In this document: one piece after another, positions 1 to 12,911 of the stretch
How positions within the stretch are numbered: position 1 is the stretch's first letter
Layout: each line of letters opens with the position of its first letter
Source: Armigeres subalbatus
Lineage: Eukaryota > Arthropoda > Insecta > Diptera > Culicidae
Direction of reading: 5' to 3'
Assembly (NCBI RefSeq): GCF_024139115.2
Contig: NC_085139.1
Coordinates: forward strand, 136,455,121 to 136,519,120
Length of the DNA stretch: 64,000 nucleotides
The notes under the pieces: model-generated
The model's database searches: none
Told to the model about the DNA's origin: nothing
Seen by the model: only the letters and a program-made list of their open reading frames with translations
Translations under genes and position numbers: made by a program

Positions 1-217
1 TCGGCTTTTGCGGAGGCTTGTTTAACTCGTTCTGTCCTAGCCGCTGCTCCTGCTGTTGCCCCTGCTTCTGCTGCTGTTGTTGTTGATGTAGCACTACTGC
101 TACTGGTGATCTCACCAGCCCACTACTGGCGACCCAAGCAGCACGCGCAACATCTTTCAAATAGGTGTTTGTTCCTAATAAATTGCATTGAAGACACTGG
201 CAATACATCGAGTCACA
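1..217 (-). CDS. Candidate partial Gln-rich exon at window edge
   Basis: On the minus strand one frame is open from the window edge back to a TAA at 218-220. It reads as a short ordinary stretch (DVARAAWVASSGLV) followed by a glutamine run with interspersed K, G and E (about residues 42-57 of the visible piece), then NELNKPPQKP. A possible splice acceptor on that strand (TTTATTAG) lies near 173-184. Gln-rich stretches are common in mosquito transcription and RNA-binding proteins, so this could be an internal exon continuing outside the window. The plus frame is also open from 1 to 363 (Ala-rich, then mixed), so strand and coding status are uncertain. Plain trinucleotide-repeat DNA is an equally good explanation. 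Confidence 0.2.
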
Positions 218-539
218 TTAAAGCCACTTCCCAGTTTCAGAAAATCACAATGTTTCATTTCCGTTTAAGTGGCGTCGCAATATTCTACCCATCTGACTTC
301 TTGGGTGGTTTAAAATTCGATGTGTTTCATATCAGAAACAAAACAGATAAGTTGCAGAATTAATAACACTTCGGTTCATTGCTGTTACGACAATGTTTCT
401 GATATGTTGCAAAACACTTTGAGCTCAGCTGAGAAGTATTTTATTTTTGACAGTCCCCTGCATGTTCCGTATAAGGTACAATGAAGTTAAAAATGACTTT
501 GTTGTTTATGTAGTGCACTTGTAGCAGAATCTCCAAATA
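218..539. other. No recognisable feature
   Basis: AT-leaning sequence in which I see no coding, repeat or RNA signal beyond the tail of the plus-strand open frame that ends at 363. Confidence 0.4.
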
Positions 540-540
540 G

Positions 541-612
541 AATTGATGGTGTGATGGTTATAGTAGAAGGTTGCAAATCTCAAGGTCCATGGTTCGATTC
601 CCGGTTGGTTTT
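541..612 (+). tRNA. tRNA-like sequence (pseudogene or SINE head)
   Basis: A TGGTGTGATGG segment resembles a pol III A box, and about 40 bp downstream lies a perfect B box, GGTTCGATTCC. The T-stem and acceptor pairings around them are poor, so this is not a functional tRNA. It is best read as a tRNA pseudogene or the head of a tRNA-derived SINE whose body I cannot delimit. Confidence 0.35.
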
Positions 613-1655
<1,043 letters not shown>

Positions 1656-2187
1656 GTTTTAAACATTCACCATCTCCCCTTGCGGCCTGCTAGGAGGATT
1701 GGGCTACCTTCCACAATTAGGTAATCTTGCTTCTATGGAAGCTTGCTTCCACCGTGGTGGGAGGGAAAAAATTTTCCTTTACTTGTTTTGTTACCTTGCT
1801 TCCCCTCGGACCGCAAGATAAACTGTCTACTTCATGGATTCTACCATTCGAACTATCCATTTTTTCATCCTATTCGTGTCTTTGCCTAAACTTCTCCGGT
1901 ACTACCAATATGCTTTACTTCAGAAAAGTCGGCCTGTTGTGCTGTTCAGCACCACTCCTTTATACTATCGCCGGTGTACCCAGCCTTCACCTTGAAGTGA
2001 CTGTGACTGGTGTCTCGGCGACTTTAGCAGCTCATTCTTCACAATCTACTCGGTCTCGTGCCAACGGGGGATCTAACAGAGCCCGTAACTGGTTGTATTT
2101 CATCGCGAACTACTCGGTATAGTCGCCGGCGGCGGATCTAGCCTACGCCGACGGAGAGTTCCCCGACGAAGGAAGTTCTCCCGATAT

Positions 2188-2739
2188 CTATGCTCTTTGG
2201 TCGTTACGCCATTTCTTCTGCAACTCGGATAAAATCCGTGTAGCTACCCTGTCGACTGCATTCCACGTGCTTTCCTCTCGACACATTTTTTCTATCACGT
2301 TCTCTTGGTTTAAACCGTGTATTTCCCTTCGAACTGCCTCAAACCTGGGACATTCAAAGATCACGTGCTCCACCGTCTCCTCGATGTTCTCACACTCCGG
2401 GCAAAATGGCGAAGCAGTATGCCCAAACCGATGTAAATACTTACTGAAGCAGCCGTGGCCTGACAGGAACTGTGTCAGGTGAAAGTTTACTTCGCTATGC
2501 TTCCTGGTCATCCATGTTGACAGTTTTGGAATGAGTCGGTAGGTTCACCTCTCATTGTCCGTACTGTCCCATTCATGTTGGCAAGTCTCCATTGAACGGA
2601 TTCTCTCCATCTTTCTCACGTTTCTCGTGTCTTTCCGATGATAGCACTCAATATCTTCCGCTAGGCTGAAGCAGATAGGGACCATCCTGGCGATAACGCA
2701 TACTACCTCCGACGATGTCGTTCTGTTGGCGCTTACCAT
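2188..2739 (-). pseudogene. LINE ORF2 C-terminal zinc-knuckle region (broken)
   Basis: Two open pieces (2188-2511 and 2545-2739) separated by a frame break encode the linker and cysteine-rich tail of an R1-type ORF2. The visible pattern is CPEC, then H-x4-C in EETVEHVIFECPRF, followed by a charged end (LSELQKKWRNDQRA). In intact R1-type elements this region follows the RT and is thought to bind nucleic acid. Here it is disrupted and cannot be part of a working protein. Confidence 0.8.
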
Positions 2740-2857
2740 CAGCCGGAACGCACTTTGTAGCCTTCTACGGTTCCGCTTGGTTTCAAGCGCATTACCCCAA
2801 GCGGGGACTCCATACTGCAGTATCGATGACGAGACACTAGCTAGTAGACGCCTGATA

Positions 2858-3400
2858 CTACTTCTTGGACCGCCAACGTGCTATTGCGCTCATATCCTTC
2901 GCCGACTTTTCGGAGACATAATCGACGTGGCTATTGAAATTTAGCCGGTCATCGATCATCACTCCTAGATGTTTCAGTGATCGCTTCATCTCCATCTCCA
3001 TCCGCTGAATAGCCTTACAGTTGATGACTAATAGCACCTCCATCTTATGGTGAGCTATTTGCAGCTTCACCCCGTTCATCCAGCTCTCAATCATTGCTAT
3101 CGCCTCCGTCGCCAATACCTCTACTTCTTCAAGTGTCTCGCCCATCACCGTTAGTCGTCCGCAAAACCCACGAATTTAACTTTTCTAGGCAACTGCAGAC
3201 TCACGACTCCATCGTACATCCCGTTCCAAAGAGTTAGACCGAGAATGAAGCCTTGAAGAACGCCCGCTGTAACCCGCATCGACTTACGCCCTTCGTTAGT
3301 ATCGTGCACCAACACTCTGCACTGAAAGTAGCTCTTCAGGATATGGCACAGGTAACCAGGGACCGCATTCCCGTAACACGGTAGATCACTTTGACGTAGT
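2858..3400 (-). pseudogene. LINE reverse transcriptase palm and thumb (broken)
   Basis: The minus strand encodes the RT palm: GVLQGFILG (normally GVPQGSILGP) and the catalytic FADD at about 3151-3162. This is followed, after a frame change near 3150, by the thumb segment WMNGVKLQIAHHK and LKHLGVMIDDRLNF. These are core RT motifs of the R1/Jockey supergroup, and the wording is closest to mosquito R1-type elements. Substitutions in the PQG loop and the frame break show that the copy is inactive. Confidence 0.82.
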
Positions 3401-4028
3401 GTGTTGCGGTGTAAGATATACCAAACAGAGATTGTGGTAATTAAGGATTCATCGTATTGAGTCCTCGCTACCAACAGCAGTCTCAGAAATAAAACATAAT
3501 TAATGTTACCTTGCAGACAGTTGAAAGACTCGAATTCCTCTTGTTTGAGGCTAGACTGTATGCAGCGGAAACAACTTTTCAAGCAGTTAGTTAAAAAACC
3601 TCGGTACCCGGTCCTAGGCTGAACTGACTGCTGGAAAATCGAGTTAGGGGTTTAAATACGTACTAACTCTTCTTAAACTGGTGAACAATGGTAGTGAGAG
3701 GAACACACGGAAGTTCTTATTACTGAACAAATTCTCTTGCTTGAAATGGTCTTGTAGACAGAGCTAAATCCCGGGTTTTCATTGTTTACTGGTGATAATC
3801 TAGAAGCAAGACAAGGATGTGGCTAGGGCTCCGATGCATGGCCAAAAACAGTATCACTGTTCTGTTTTCTCAAGAAAGGATTGATTTCCTATTGATAAGG
3901 GGCGCGCCTTCAATGGGATTGTTCTCTGTGAAGGGTCTGAATAGCGGGACCTTGTCATGGTGCTCCCGAAACCCAAACTGCATCTTCGACAGTCCGCGCT
4001 CGCCCTCCGTACATTTCGCCTATTCAGG

Positions 4029-4199
4029 TGGGAGCGGGCCATTTGGCATAAAGTCATTTGGCAAAACGCCATTTGGCATAATGTCATTTGGCTTAAAGGC
4101 CATTTGGCATAACGGTCATTTGGCATAACGGACATTTGGCATAATTGTGACCAGCGTCAAAAGTAAGGGTTTTTTGGCATAACGGACTCTTGGCATAAC
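4029..4199 (+). repeat. Left terminal array of CATTTGGCATAA motif
   Basis: Seven or so copies of CATTTGGCATAA or close variants occur at spacings of roughly 15-20 bp, with two further TTGGCATAAC copies after a short gap. The array starts directly after the target-site duplicate. It is the inverted partner of the array at 20155-20243. Confidence 0.88.
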
Positions 4200-4329
4200 T
4201 TTTTGCCTTTCTCGTATACTAAGTATACGGTAAAGGCTATATGATCGCTCCAAAAACAAACTTTTTATAGAAGGCCCGGAGACCCATAGTGTTATATACC
4301 AATCGACTCAGTTCGACAAATTGAGGTGA

Positions 4330-4332
<3 letters not shown>

Positions 4333-4383
<51 letters not shown>

Positions 4384-4397
4384 TGTGTGTGTGTGTG
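4333..4397 (+). repeat. GT dinucleotide microsatellite (head 1)
   Basis: GT-rich tract with one TATG interruption, part of the head of the 167-bp repeat system. Confidence 0.95.
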
Positions 4398-5337
4398 CGC
4401 AAAACTACTCAACAAAATGTCACTCATTTTTCGGACACTTGTCCTCAACCGACTTGCTCGCATTCGTCGCAGAATCCTGTCCCACTGATTCCTATTTGAA
4501 ATTGGCCAGATCGAACATCGGGATCGAAAGTTATGGCCAAAATACAAAATCATACGAAAAAATCGCGTAAAAAATGTCACTCATTTTTCGGACACTTATT
4601 CTCAACCGATTTGCTCGCAACAAATTGCATTCGACGCAGAATCCTGTCCCATTGTTTCCTATTTGAAATTGGCCAGATCGAACTATGGGATCGAAAGTTA
4701 TGGCCAAAATACAAAATCATACGAAAAAATCGCGTAAAAAATGTCACTCATTTTTCGGACACTTATTCTCAACCGATTTGCTCGCAACAAGTTGCATTCG
4801 ACGCAGAATTCTGTCCCATTGTTTCCTATTTGAAATTGGCCAGATCGAACTATGGGATCAAAAGTTATGGCCAAAACACAAAATCATACGAAAAAATCAT
4901 GTAAAAAATGTCACTCATTTTTCGGGCACTTATCCTCAATCGATTTGCTCGCCTCAAGTTGCATTCGACGCAGAATCCTGTCCTACTGTCTCCTTTTTTG
5001 AATTGGCCAGATCGAACTATGGGATCAAAAGTTATGGCCAAAATACAAACTCTTACGAAAAAATCGCGTGAAAAATGTCACTCATTTTTCGGGCACTTAT
5101 CCTCAACCGATTTGCTCACAACAAGTTGCATTCGACGTAGAATCCTGTCCCATTGTTTCCTATTGAAAATTGGCCATATCGGACTATGGGATCGAAAATT
5201 ATACCATTTTTTGCCTTTCTCGTATACTAAGTATACGGTAAAGGCTATATGATCGCTCCAAAAACAAACTTTTTATAGAAGGCCCGGAGACCCATAGTGT
5301 TATATACCAATCGACTCAGTTCGACGAATTGAGGTGA

Positions 5338-5340
<3 letters not shown>

Positions 5341-5385
<45 letters not shown>

Positions 5386-5391
5386 TGTGTG
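5341..5391 (+). repeat. GT dinucleotide microsatellite (head 2)
   Basis: Second GT tract in the equivalent position of the second head, shorter than the first and third. Confidence 0.95.
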
Positions 5392-6673
5392 CGCAAAACT
5401 ACTCAAAAAATGTCACTCATTTTTCGGGCACTTATCCTCAACCGATTTGCTCGCAACAAGTTGCATTCGACGCAGAATCCTGTCCTATTGTTTACTATTT
5501 GAAATTGGCCAGATCGAACTATGGGATCGAGAGTTATGGCCAAAATACAAATTCATACGAAAAAATCGCGTAAAAAATGTCACTCATTTTTCGGACACTT
5601 ATCCTCAACCGATTTGCTCGCAACAAGTTGCATTCGACGCAGAATCCTGTCCCATTGTTTCCTATTTGAAATTGGCCAGATCGAACTATGGGATCGAAAG
5701 TTATGGCCAAAATACAAAATCATACGAAAAAATCGCGTAAAAAATGTCACTCATTTTTCGGGCACTTATCCTCAACCGATTTGCTCGCAACAAGTTGCAT
5801 TCGACGCAGAATACTGTCCCATTGTTTCCTATTTGAAATTGGTCAGATCGAACTATGGGATCGAAAGTTATGGCCAAAATACAAAATCCTACAAAAAAAT
5901 CGCGTAAAAAATGTCACTCATTTTTCGGGCACTTATCCTCAACCGATTTGCTCGCAACAAGTTGCATTCAACGCAGAATTCTGTCCCATTGTTTCCTATT
6001 TGAAATTGGCCAGATCGAACTATGGGATCAAAAGTTATGGCCAAAACACAAAATCATACCAATAAATCATGTAAGAAATGCCACTCATTTTTCGGGCACT
6101 TATCCTCAATCGATTTGCTCGCCTCAAGTTGCATTCGACGCAGAATCCTGTCCCACTGTTTCCTATTTTAAAATGGCCAGATCGAACTATGGGATCAAAA
6201 GTTATGGCCAAAATACAAACTCTTACGAAAAAATCGCGTGAAAAATGTCACTCATTTTTCGGGCACTTATCCTCAACCGATTTGCTCGCAACAAGTTGCA
6301 TTCGACGCAGAATCCTGTCCCATTGTTTCCTATTTGAAATTGGCCAGATCGGACTATGGGATCGAAAGTTATGGCCAAAATACAAAATCCTACGAAAAAA
6401 TCGCGTAAAAAATGTCACTCATTTTTCGGGCACTTATCCTCAACCGATTTGCTCACAACAAGTTGCATTCGACGTAGAATCCTGTCCCATTGTTTCCTAT
6501 TGAAAATTGGCCATATCGGACTATGGGATCGAAAATTATACCATTTTTGCCTTTCTCGTATACTAAGTATACGGTAAAGGCTATATGATCGTTCCAAAAA
6601 CAAACTTTTTATAGAAGGCCCGGAGACCCATAGTGTTATATACCAATCGACTCAGTTCGACGAATCGATGTGA

Positions 6674-6799
<126 letters not shown>

Positions 6800-8175
6800 C
6801 GCAAAACTACTCAAAAAATGTCACTCATTTTTCGGGCACTTATCCTTAACCGATTTGCTCGCAACAAGTTGCATTCGACGCAGAATCTTGTCCCATTGTT
6901 TCCTATTGGAAATTGGTCTGATCGGACTATGGGATCAGAAGTTATGGCCAAAATACAAATTCATACGAAAAAAACGGGTAAATAATGTCACTCATTTTTC
7001 GGGCACTTATCCTCAACCGATTTGCTCGCAACAAGTTGCATTCGACGCAGAATCCTGTTTCATTGTTTCCTATTTGAAATTGGTCAGATCGGACTATGGG
7101 ATCAGAAGTTATGGCCAAAATACAAATTCAGACGAAAAAATCGCATAAAAAATGTCACTCATTTTTCGGGCACTTATTCTCAACCGATTTGCTCGCAACA
7201 AGTTGCATTCGATGCAAAATCCTGTCCCATTGTTTCCTATTTGAAATTGGCTAGATCGAACTATGGGATCGAAAGTTATGGCCAAAATACAAATTCATAC
7301 GAAAAAATCGCGTAAAAAATGTCACTCATTTTCCGGGCTGTTATCCTCAATCGATTTGCTCACAACAAGTTGCATTCGACGCAGAATCCTTTCCCATTGT
7401 TTCCTATTGAAAATTGACCAGGTCGGACTATGGAATCGGAAATTATGGCCAAAATACAAATTTGTACGTAAAAATCGCGTAAAAATGTCACTCATTTTTA
7501 GGGCACTTATCCTCAACCAATTTGCTCGCAACAAATTGCATTCGACGCAGAATCCTGTTCCATTGTTTCCTATTGAAAATTGGCCAGGTCAGACTATGGG
7601 ATCGGAAATTATGGCCAAAATACAAATTTATACGTAAAAATCGCGTAAAAAATGTCACTCATTTTTCGGGCACTTCTTCTCAGGTCGGGCCAGGTCGGAC
7701 TATGGGATCGGAAGCTATGGCCAAAATACAAATTGATGCTTTAAAATCGCGTAAAAAATGTCACTCATTTTTCGGGCACTTATCCTCAACCGATTTGCTC
7801 GCAACAAATTGCATTCGACGCAGATTCCTGTCCCATTGTTTCCTATTGAAAATTGGCCAGTTATGGCTAAAATGCAAACTTTTACGAAAAAATCTCGTAA
7901 AGAATGTCACTAATTTTTAGGCATTTATGTTCAGATTATTTGCTCGCAACAAGTTGCATTCGACACATAATCCTGTCCCAATGTGTCCTATTGAACATTG
8001 GCCAGATCGAAATATGGGATCGGAAGTTATGGCCGAAACACCATTTTTGCCTTTTGTCTACAAAGTATACGAAAAAGCTATATGTTCGCTCCAAAACCAA
8101 ACTTTTACAGAAGGCCTGGAGACCCATAGTGTTATATACCAATCGACTCAGCTCGATGATCTGAGATGTGTGTGT

Positions 8176-8560
8176 GCGGTGCGCGCACCAAAAGTGCGAA
8201 AAGTTTTGCTCACTTTTTTGGTACTTATCCTCAATCGATTAGCATATTGTAGATCAAGTTGAAAACCGAACCGAGATCTCGCGTTTTCAACTGGATCTAC
8301 AATATCTTTGCTTGAAATAATCCGATTTTCATAGAACGGACAAAGAAGTTTTTCTTTTTTACTCCTAGCTACTAGCTCATCTACTTTCAAGCAAACACAT
8401 TTTACGAAGGTCGAGAAAGGCACCATCACCGCTAGGTGGATTAATCTGGGTTTTTTTTTTGCGTTAGCTGAATGGTGACTAAGTGGTGCGGGAAACACAC
8501 CGGAATAGTAAATTTAACACCCGTCGATAACAATATTAAAAAGACATTTTCCTCTCGTGG
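8176..8560 (+). other. Right end of the GT-head repeat element, with hairpin
   Basis: After the fourth head the sequence departs from the 167-bp unit. It contains a hairpin near 8247-8303 with arms ATTGTAGATC..GTTGAAAAC and GTTTTCAAC..GATCTACAAT. It then reaches CGAGAAAGGCACCATCACC and a GGTGGATTAA end (about 8412-8450). The CGAGAAAGG end mirrors the CCTTTCTCG start at 4205, consistent with terminal inverted repeats of one element. Confidence 0.5.
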
Positions 8561-8569
8561 AAAGGATGC

Positions 8570-9200
8570 ATTTGCAATGCCATGCAAAAGTAGGCGCATG
8601 CCCGGATTAGAGCAATGGTGGATGTAATCCCTTCTTTACAAGTAGGCGCTTGCCCGAATTAAGGTCATGGTGGATGCGATCCCTTCTTTAAAATAAGGCG
8701 CTTGCATGGATTGCAATTCCTTCTTCAAAAGAAGTCGCTTGCCCGGATTGCGACAATGGTGGATGTGATCCCGTCTTTAAAAGTAGACGCATGCTCGGAT
8801 TAAGGCCATGGTGGATGCGATCCCTTCTAAAAAAAGTAAAAGCTTGCATGGATTATGGCAATGGAAGATGTGATCCCTTGTTTAAAAGTAGGCGCTTGCC
8901 TGGATTATGACAATGGTGGATGTGATTCCTTCTTTAAAAGAAGGCGCATGCCCGGATTGAGGCAATGGTGGATGTGATCCCTTCTTTAAAATAGGCGCTT
9001 GAACGTATTATGACAATGGAGGGTTGTATTCGTTCTTTAAAATTAGGCGCTTGCCCGGATTGAAGCAATTGTAGATGTGATCCCTTCTTTAAAAGTAGGC
9101 CCTGCCCGGATTATGGCACATGGTGGATGTGACTCCTTCTTTATAAGTAGGCGCTAACCGGGAATAAATCAATGGTATATGTGATCTCTTCCCCGAGTAG
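8570..9200 (+). repeat. 51-52-bp minisatellite array
   Basis: About 12 units built around AAGTAGGCGCTTGCCCGGAT, then TGGTGGATGTGATCCC and TTCTTTAAA, with 51-52-bp spacing where measured (8591, 8643, 8694). Units vary by point changes. Single or double units of the same repeat lie at 9785-9815 and 19887-20010, so a longer array has been opened by insertions. Confidence 0.9.
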
Positions 9201-9420
9201 CACAATTCAGTTTGATTTGGTTGCATTTACTCATTTTATTTTTATTCCTTTCTTTATTTGGTAGGCACTCTGTGTTACTTAACCGCTACTGTGCCGAGAT
9301 TTTTTTAATTTTTAATTTATTATAGTGATTTTTAAGTGTAGTACAAAGTTCATCACTTAACTGTGCCGAGATCTACTGTGGTATTCTGCAGCCAGAATCC
9401 ACACAGAATTTAGATCTTCC
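9201..9420. other. AT-rich spacer within the disrupted minisatellite
   Basis: No gene. A TTAACYGCTACTGTGCCGAGAT-like phrase occurs twice (about 9280 and 9358), so there is a short local duplication. It lies between the minisatellite and the SINE. Confidence 0.4.
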
Positions 9421-9720
9421 ATTATTCATTGTTGTTGTCGTTGCTGGTCCATCTCACCGGTAGTCCATTGTGTCCATTTGTCCGTGTCCATGATTCCAAT
9501 GATCGTTGCATTGTTCGGTTGCCATTTATCCGGGTACGTTGGAGGAATGCATCCGAGAAGAACAATTTGCCAGTCGTCATCAGCCACCCTAATACGCTAC
9601 CGCATAGGCTGCGCATCCGGCGACTGACGAGGGTTTGGTGGATGGGCTGGGAATAGAACCCATGACCATTCGCTTGTAAGGCGAACGTGTAGCCAACTAC
9701 GCTACGGGACCCCCTCAACA
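9421..9720 (-). mobile_element. tRNA-derived SINE with tRNA-Val-like head
   Basis: On the minus strand the head (9718 down to about 9645) folds as a tRNA-like unit. An A box (TAGCGTAGTTGG), an anticodon arm with stem TTCGC/GCGAA and loop CTTACAA (anticodon TAC, Val-like), and a B box variant (GGGTTCTATTCC) are all visible. The acceptor stem does not pair well, so it is not a working tRNA. The body runs to about 9421 and ends in an AACAACAATGAAT tail. I do not see a convincing target duplication. Confidence 0.65.
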
Positions 9721-9784
9721 GTTACTCATATGTGACTTGATTGGTTTTAGTAACTCGTCTACGACAAGTGTATTGCTTCAGTTT

Positions 9785-9815
9785 TTAAAGTTAGGCGCTT
9801 GCCCGGATCAAGGCA
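9785..9815 (+). repeat. Stray unit of the 51-bp minisatellite
   Basis: AAGTTAGGCGCTTGCCCGGA and a following CAAGGCAATG match the 8570-9200 array. This marks the piece as part of the same array, separated by an insertion that includes the SINE. Confidence 0.8.
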
Positions 9816-10317
9816 ATGCACAGTGGGAAAAAAGGGACCCAAATCCCCAAGTTTGAGTTGCCGCTCGTTTTTCAACCAAATCAAATGTGTTCCTGAAGGG
9901 AAATGGGCTGATAAATCGATTGGTGCAGGTTTCGTGTTGTTATGAAGACGGGAAGTGGCTCGTTTTGCCTCAATTCCCCCTAATTCATGGTTTTTCTTCA
10001 TTCTGCTCACATGGTTGCAATTTCCGCATTATATTTTGACTGGATATGCATATATCATACACAGATAACATGATTCCAAGGTGTGTGTGGCCCGTTTTAC
10101 CTCATTTCATCCATATTCATTGATATTTCTCGCTACTTCCCGAGTAGCAGGGACCGTCAAACATTATTTTCGCTGGGAAAGTACATATCCCCAACACATA
10201 TACACATAAGTGATTTGGAGTGTTTTCTTCGCGTGTTTTCCGGTTTTATAAGTAGCTCAGTTTGCCTCAATTTTGCCTAAATTGATGTTTTCCTTCTGAC
10301 CTAGTTATAATCGTCGC

Positions 10318-10715
10318 ATTTTTTGTCTTTCTCGTACAACAAAATTGTACCGAAGGGCTATCAATTCAATCCAAAAATGAGTGTTTTTTAGAATGCTCGG
10401 AGTCCCGAAGAGTTGTATATTAATCGACTCAGCTTGATGAAGGGAGCATATGTCTGTCTGTGCGTATGTATGTGTGTTTTTATGTGTGTGCCTTAAAGCC
10501 ATGGAAAACATTAGACAAATTTTCATATAGTAATCCTCAACCGATTTCATCACAACAGATTGCATTCGACAGATAGTAAATCCTAGCTGATCACTATCGA
10601 ATTTGATAATGATCGGTCATTGTTTTTAGATGCTATGGAAAAAATTTTACAAACCGAAACGATTGGTGTCTTGATTAAATGCGAGAAAGGCAGTACCACA
10701 GCAAGGTAAATTTAT
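10318..10715 (+). mobile_element. MITE-like element related to the GT-head repeat
   Basis: It starts TTTTTTGTCTTTCTCGTAC and ends near GCGAGAAAGGCAGTACCACA, giving inverted CTTTCTCG/CGAGAAAG ends. Its interior follows the same order as the heads at 4200 and 5209: CGGAGTCCCGAAGAGTTGTA, AATCGACTCAGC, a GT-rich stretch, CCTCAACCGATTT, CAACAGATTGCATTCGACA. It is a diverged single-copy relative of the amplified repeat at 4200-8175. Confidence 0.65.
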
Positions 10716-10966
10716 TAGGTTTATTTATTAACTATATTGATGCGGCTTCTGTTCTTCACTTTTCAGTGATCAATGGCCGCATTTTATTTTGACTAGGTAT
10801 GCATATAGTTTATTAAACTAACATTTAGAAAATGGAATAGGGTCCATTCATGTTGGGTTTGCCCAGATTTACACCAATTCATTCAATTTCTATTATTTTT
10901 CTTTACTTCCTTTACTTTTACTTTCCGATCAGCACCAGTCGTCACAAACTGTTTTCGTTGGTCAAA

Positions 10967-11159
10967 TAGGGGGAAAGACGGCTTTGGCAGGTTTTGTTTT
11001 ATTATTGGCAGGGGGTTTTTGTCAACCAAATTTTATGAAATTTGGCCACAATATTCTTTGATATGCAAAGAATGTTTAGGCCAAATTTGAGCCTAGTCAG
11101 TCATGAAAAACCCCCTGCCAATAATAGAACAAAACCTGCCAAAGCCGTCATTCCCCCTA
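10967..11159. mobile_element. 193-bp MITE with ~50-bp terminal inverted repeats
   Basis: The ends read TAGGGGGAAAGACGGCTTTG and, inverted, TAGGGGGAATGACGGCTTTG, and the inverted arms extend about 50 bp inward to GGCAGGGGGTTTTT. TA at both edges suggests TA-directed insertion of Tc1/mariner type. No coding capacity. Confidence 0.85.
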
Positions 11160-11312
11160 CATATCCCACAAAACATCTGCACAGAAATAATTTGGAGTAT
11201 CTTTGAGTGCATTCGGGTCCTTAAACTGGCCCGTTTTACCTCAATTCACCCTAAATTAATGGTCCTCTTCATTTTGCTCACATAGTTACAATCGCCATAT
11301 TAGCCTACATAT

Positions 11313-12773
11313 TAGACCTGTGCGCCGAAGTATTTGTGAACGACGGCGGCGTAAGGCCATTTTTACACCGGCGGCGGCGGCGTCGGCGGCGTCACGCCGT
11401 AAGCAATGTTCGGCAGCGGCGGCGGCGGCGTGAATCGGCGTGAAGAATTTTGAGCTGAGAAAAAAAAATCCCGCAGCAAGGCATTTCATGTTTTCTATGA
11501 ATTTTAGGGTTTTTTGTACAGACTGATGGGGGGAACATCCACAACAAAAGTTTACATTACATCCTCTACTAGGACATTTCCGCATCACAGCATATGAGTT
11601 CATTGGAAAGTACTTCGGATATAAATACAGAAATTCGTGTGGAAATTTCTCAAGATATTCCTCAGAAAATTCGAGAAAGGACTTCTAAGAATTAATTTAA
11701 AATTTACCTAATGAATTCCTTCAGAACTTCCACCAAGAATTACCTTGAAAATTTATTAGGGTATTTCTTCGGAAATTCTTTCAGAAATTTCTTCAAAAGT
11801 TCCATCAGGAATTTCCTTCTACTTGAGGGATTTCTTCGGAAATTCCTAAACGGAGTCTTTTGGGAATTTCTTCAGTAATTCATTCGAAACTATTTTTAGG
11901 GATTCCTTTAAAAATTCCTTTGAGAATTAGATACCCATGGAAAATCCTTCAAGAAGTTCTATGAGAGTACCTACGGACACTGTTTTAGGAATACATTCGA
12001 AAATACATTTGGGAGAAATCCTTCGGAAATTTCTAATAGAAAATCTTTCAGTAATTCCTCAAAACATTTCTTCGGAAACTCTAGGAAGATATTTTTGGTA
12101 TTCTTTCGAAATTTCCCTCTGGAATTCTTCAGGACTTCTTTTCATATTTCTTATAGGAATCCCTTCGGATATTCCTTTACCAACTCTTCCAGAAATTTCT
12201 GTAGAATTTAGAAAATTTCCTTTTAAATAACTTTAAGCATTATTTCGGGAATCTCTTCAGAATTTCTATTGGGAAATCTTCGGAAATTTTGTTTGTAAAT
12301 TCCTTCATTTTTTTAAAAACGTTTCAAGGTGTTTTTTTATTTGAAAATAAGTTCAACTCTCAAATACCTTTAGAAATTTCTCCAAATTCGAATTCTTTCC
12401 GGAACTATTCCTGCAAAATTTTTGTATGGTTTACTGAAGTAATTTTCTAAAGCCTTCCTGGAATTCCAAAGTTCCTAAAGAATTTCTGAAAATTTTACAA
12501 ATGCCTTTCCGGAGGGGTTTCTGGGTGGCTTTTCCAAAGAGATTTTCGAAGAAATTCCTGAAGAAATTCTCGATTCAATTGTTGAAGGAATAACCGAAAA
12601 GAACCGGGAAAGACTTTCGAACAGAATTTTAAAATGAGTTTCTGAAGGAATTCTGAAAGTAATTTACGGAGGAATTTGAAATAGATTTTCCAAACAGCTA
12701 TTGGAATTTAAATATAAAGTTTTGACTCTAGAATCAAAATTACATGCCAAGGAAAACTCCCAAAATATCGAGA
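11313..12773 (+). mobile_element. Truncated copy of GGC-ended hAT-like element
   Basis: The left end TAGACCTGTGCGCCGAAGTA and the following GGC-rich stretch match the left end of the full element at 35584. The match continues through CAGACTGATGGGG, the GAAATTCCTTC-rich interior, and CATGCCAAGGAAAACT to about 12773. There the sequence leaves the family. This copy lacks the palindromic insert present at 35786-36024 and so serves as its empty site. No transposase is encoded. Confidence 0.8.
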
Positions 12774-12911
12774 TTGCAGGGCCGGTAGCGACCAATGTCG
12801 TTCAAAATAGTGACTTTAGTGACCAATGCTGACGAAAAAAGGGACCAAATAGTGACTTTCAGTTCCAGAAAGAGTGGCCAAATAGTCACTTTCAGTTGAA
12901 GTGACAAAAAA
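12774..12911. repeat. Short repeats of TAGTGACTTTCAG type
   Basis: The phrase ATAGTGACTTTCAG or a near copy occurs about three times between 12805 and 12900, alternating with GGACCAAA or GGCCAAA. It is a small degenerate tandem repeat directly upstream of the RTE LINE. Confidence 0.5.

Larger units (their letters stand above)
2110..4028 (-). mobile_element. Decayed R1-type non-LTR retrotransposon, 3' portion
   Basis: Read on the minus strand, this segment carries the downstream half of an R1-type LINE ORF2. From high to low coordinates there is an RT fingers motif (LSKMQFGFRE, near 3960-4000), the RT palm (VTAGVLQGF...WNGMYDG...VGFADD, about 3151-3390), the RT thumb or C-terminal region (IESWMNGVKLQIAHHKMEV...LKHLGVMIDDRLNFNSHVDY, 2858-3148) and a C-terminal zinc-knuckle region (CPECENIEETVEHVIFECP, 2188-2511). 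The reading frame shifts several times and holds stops. The stretch about 3400-3900 is longer than the RT spacing allows, suggesting a small internal insertion. The upstream RT half is at 20246-20610, beyond a 16.2-kb insertion. This is an old dead copy. Confidence 0.88.
9820..11312 (+). repeat. Degenerate ~295-bp tandem repeat with two MITE insertions
   Basis: A unit containing CGTTTTRCCTCAATT, then TTCATTYTGCTCACAT, then GCATTWTATTTTGACT, recurs at about 9957, 10089, 10251, 10774 and 11229 in whole or in part. The clearest full spacing, 9959 to 10254, is 295 bp. The series is interrupted by the elements at 10318-10715 and 10967-11159. No coding frame is credible. Confidence 0.6.

Noticed and set aside
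541..612. Functional tRNA genes at 541, 9650, 42335 and 62385
   Set aside because: A and B boxes are present, but acceptor stems do not pair and two sit in SINE or satellite context. They are listed as tRNA-like only.
11286..11603. Ala-rich minus frames over GGC-rich sequence (also at 35542-35891 and 39470-39746)
   Set aside because: They are translations of the GGC-rich transposon ends.
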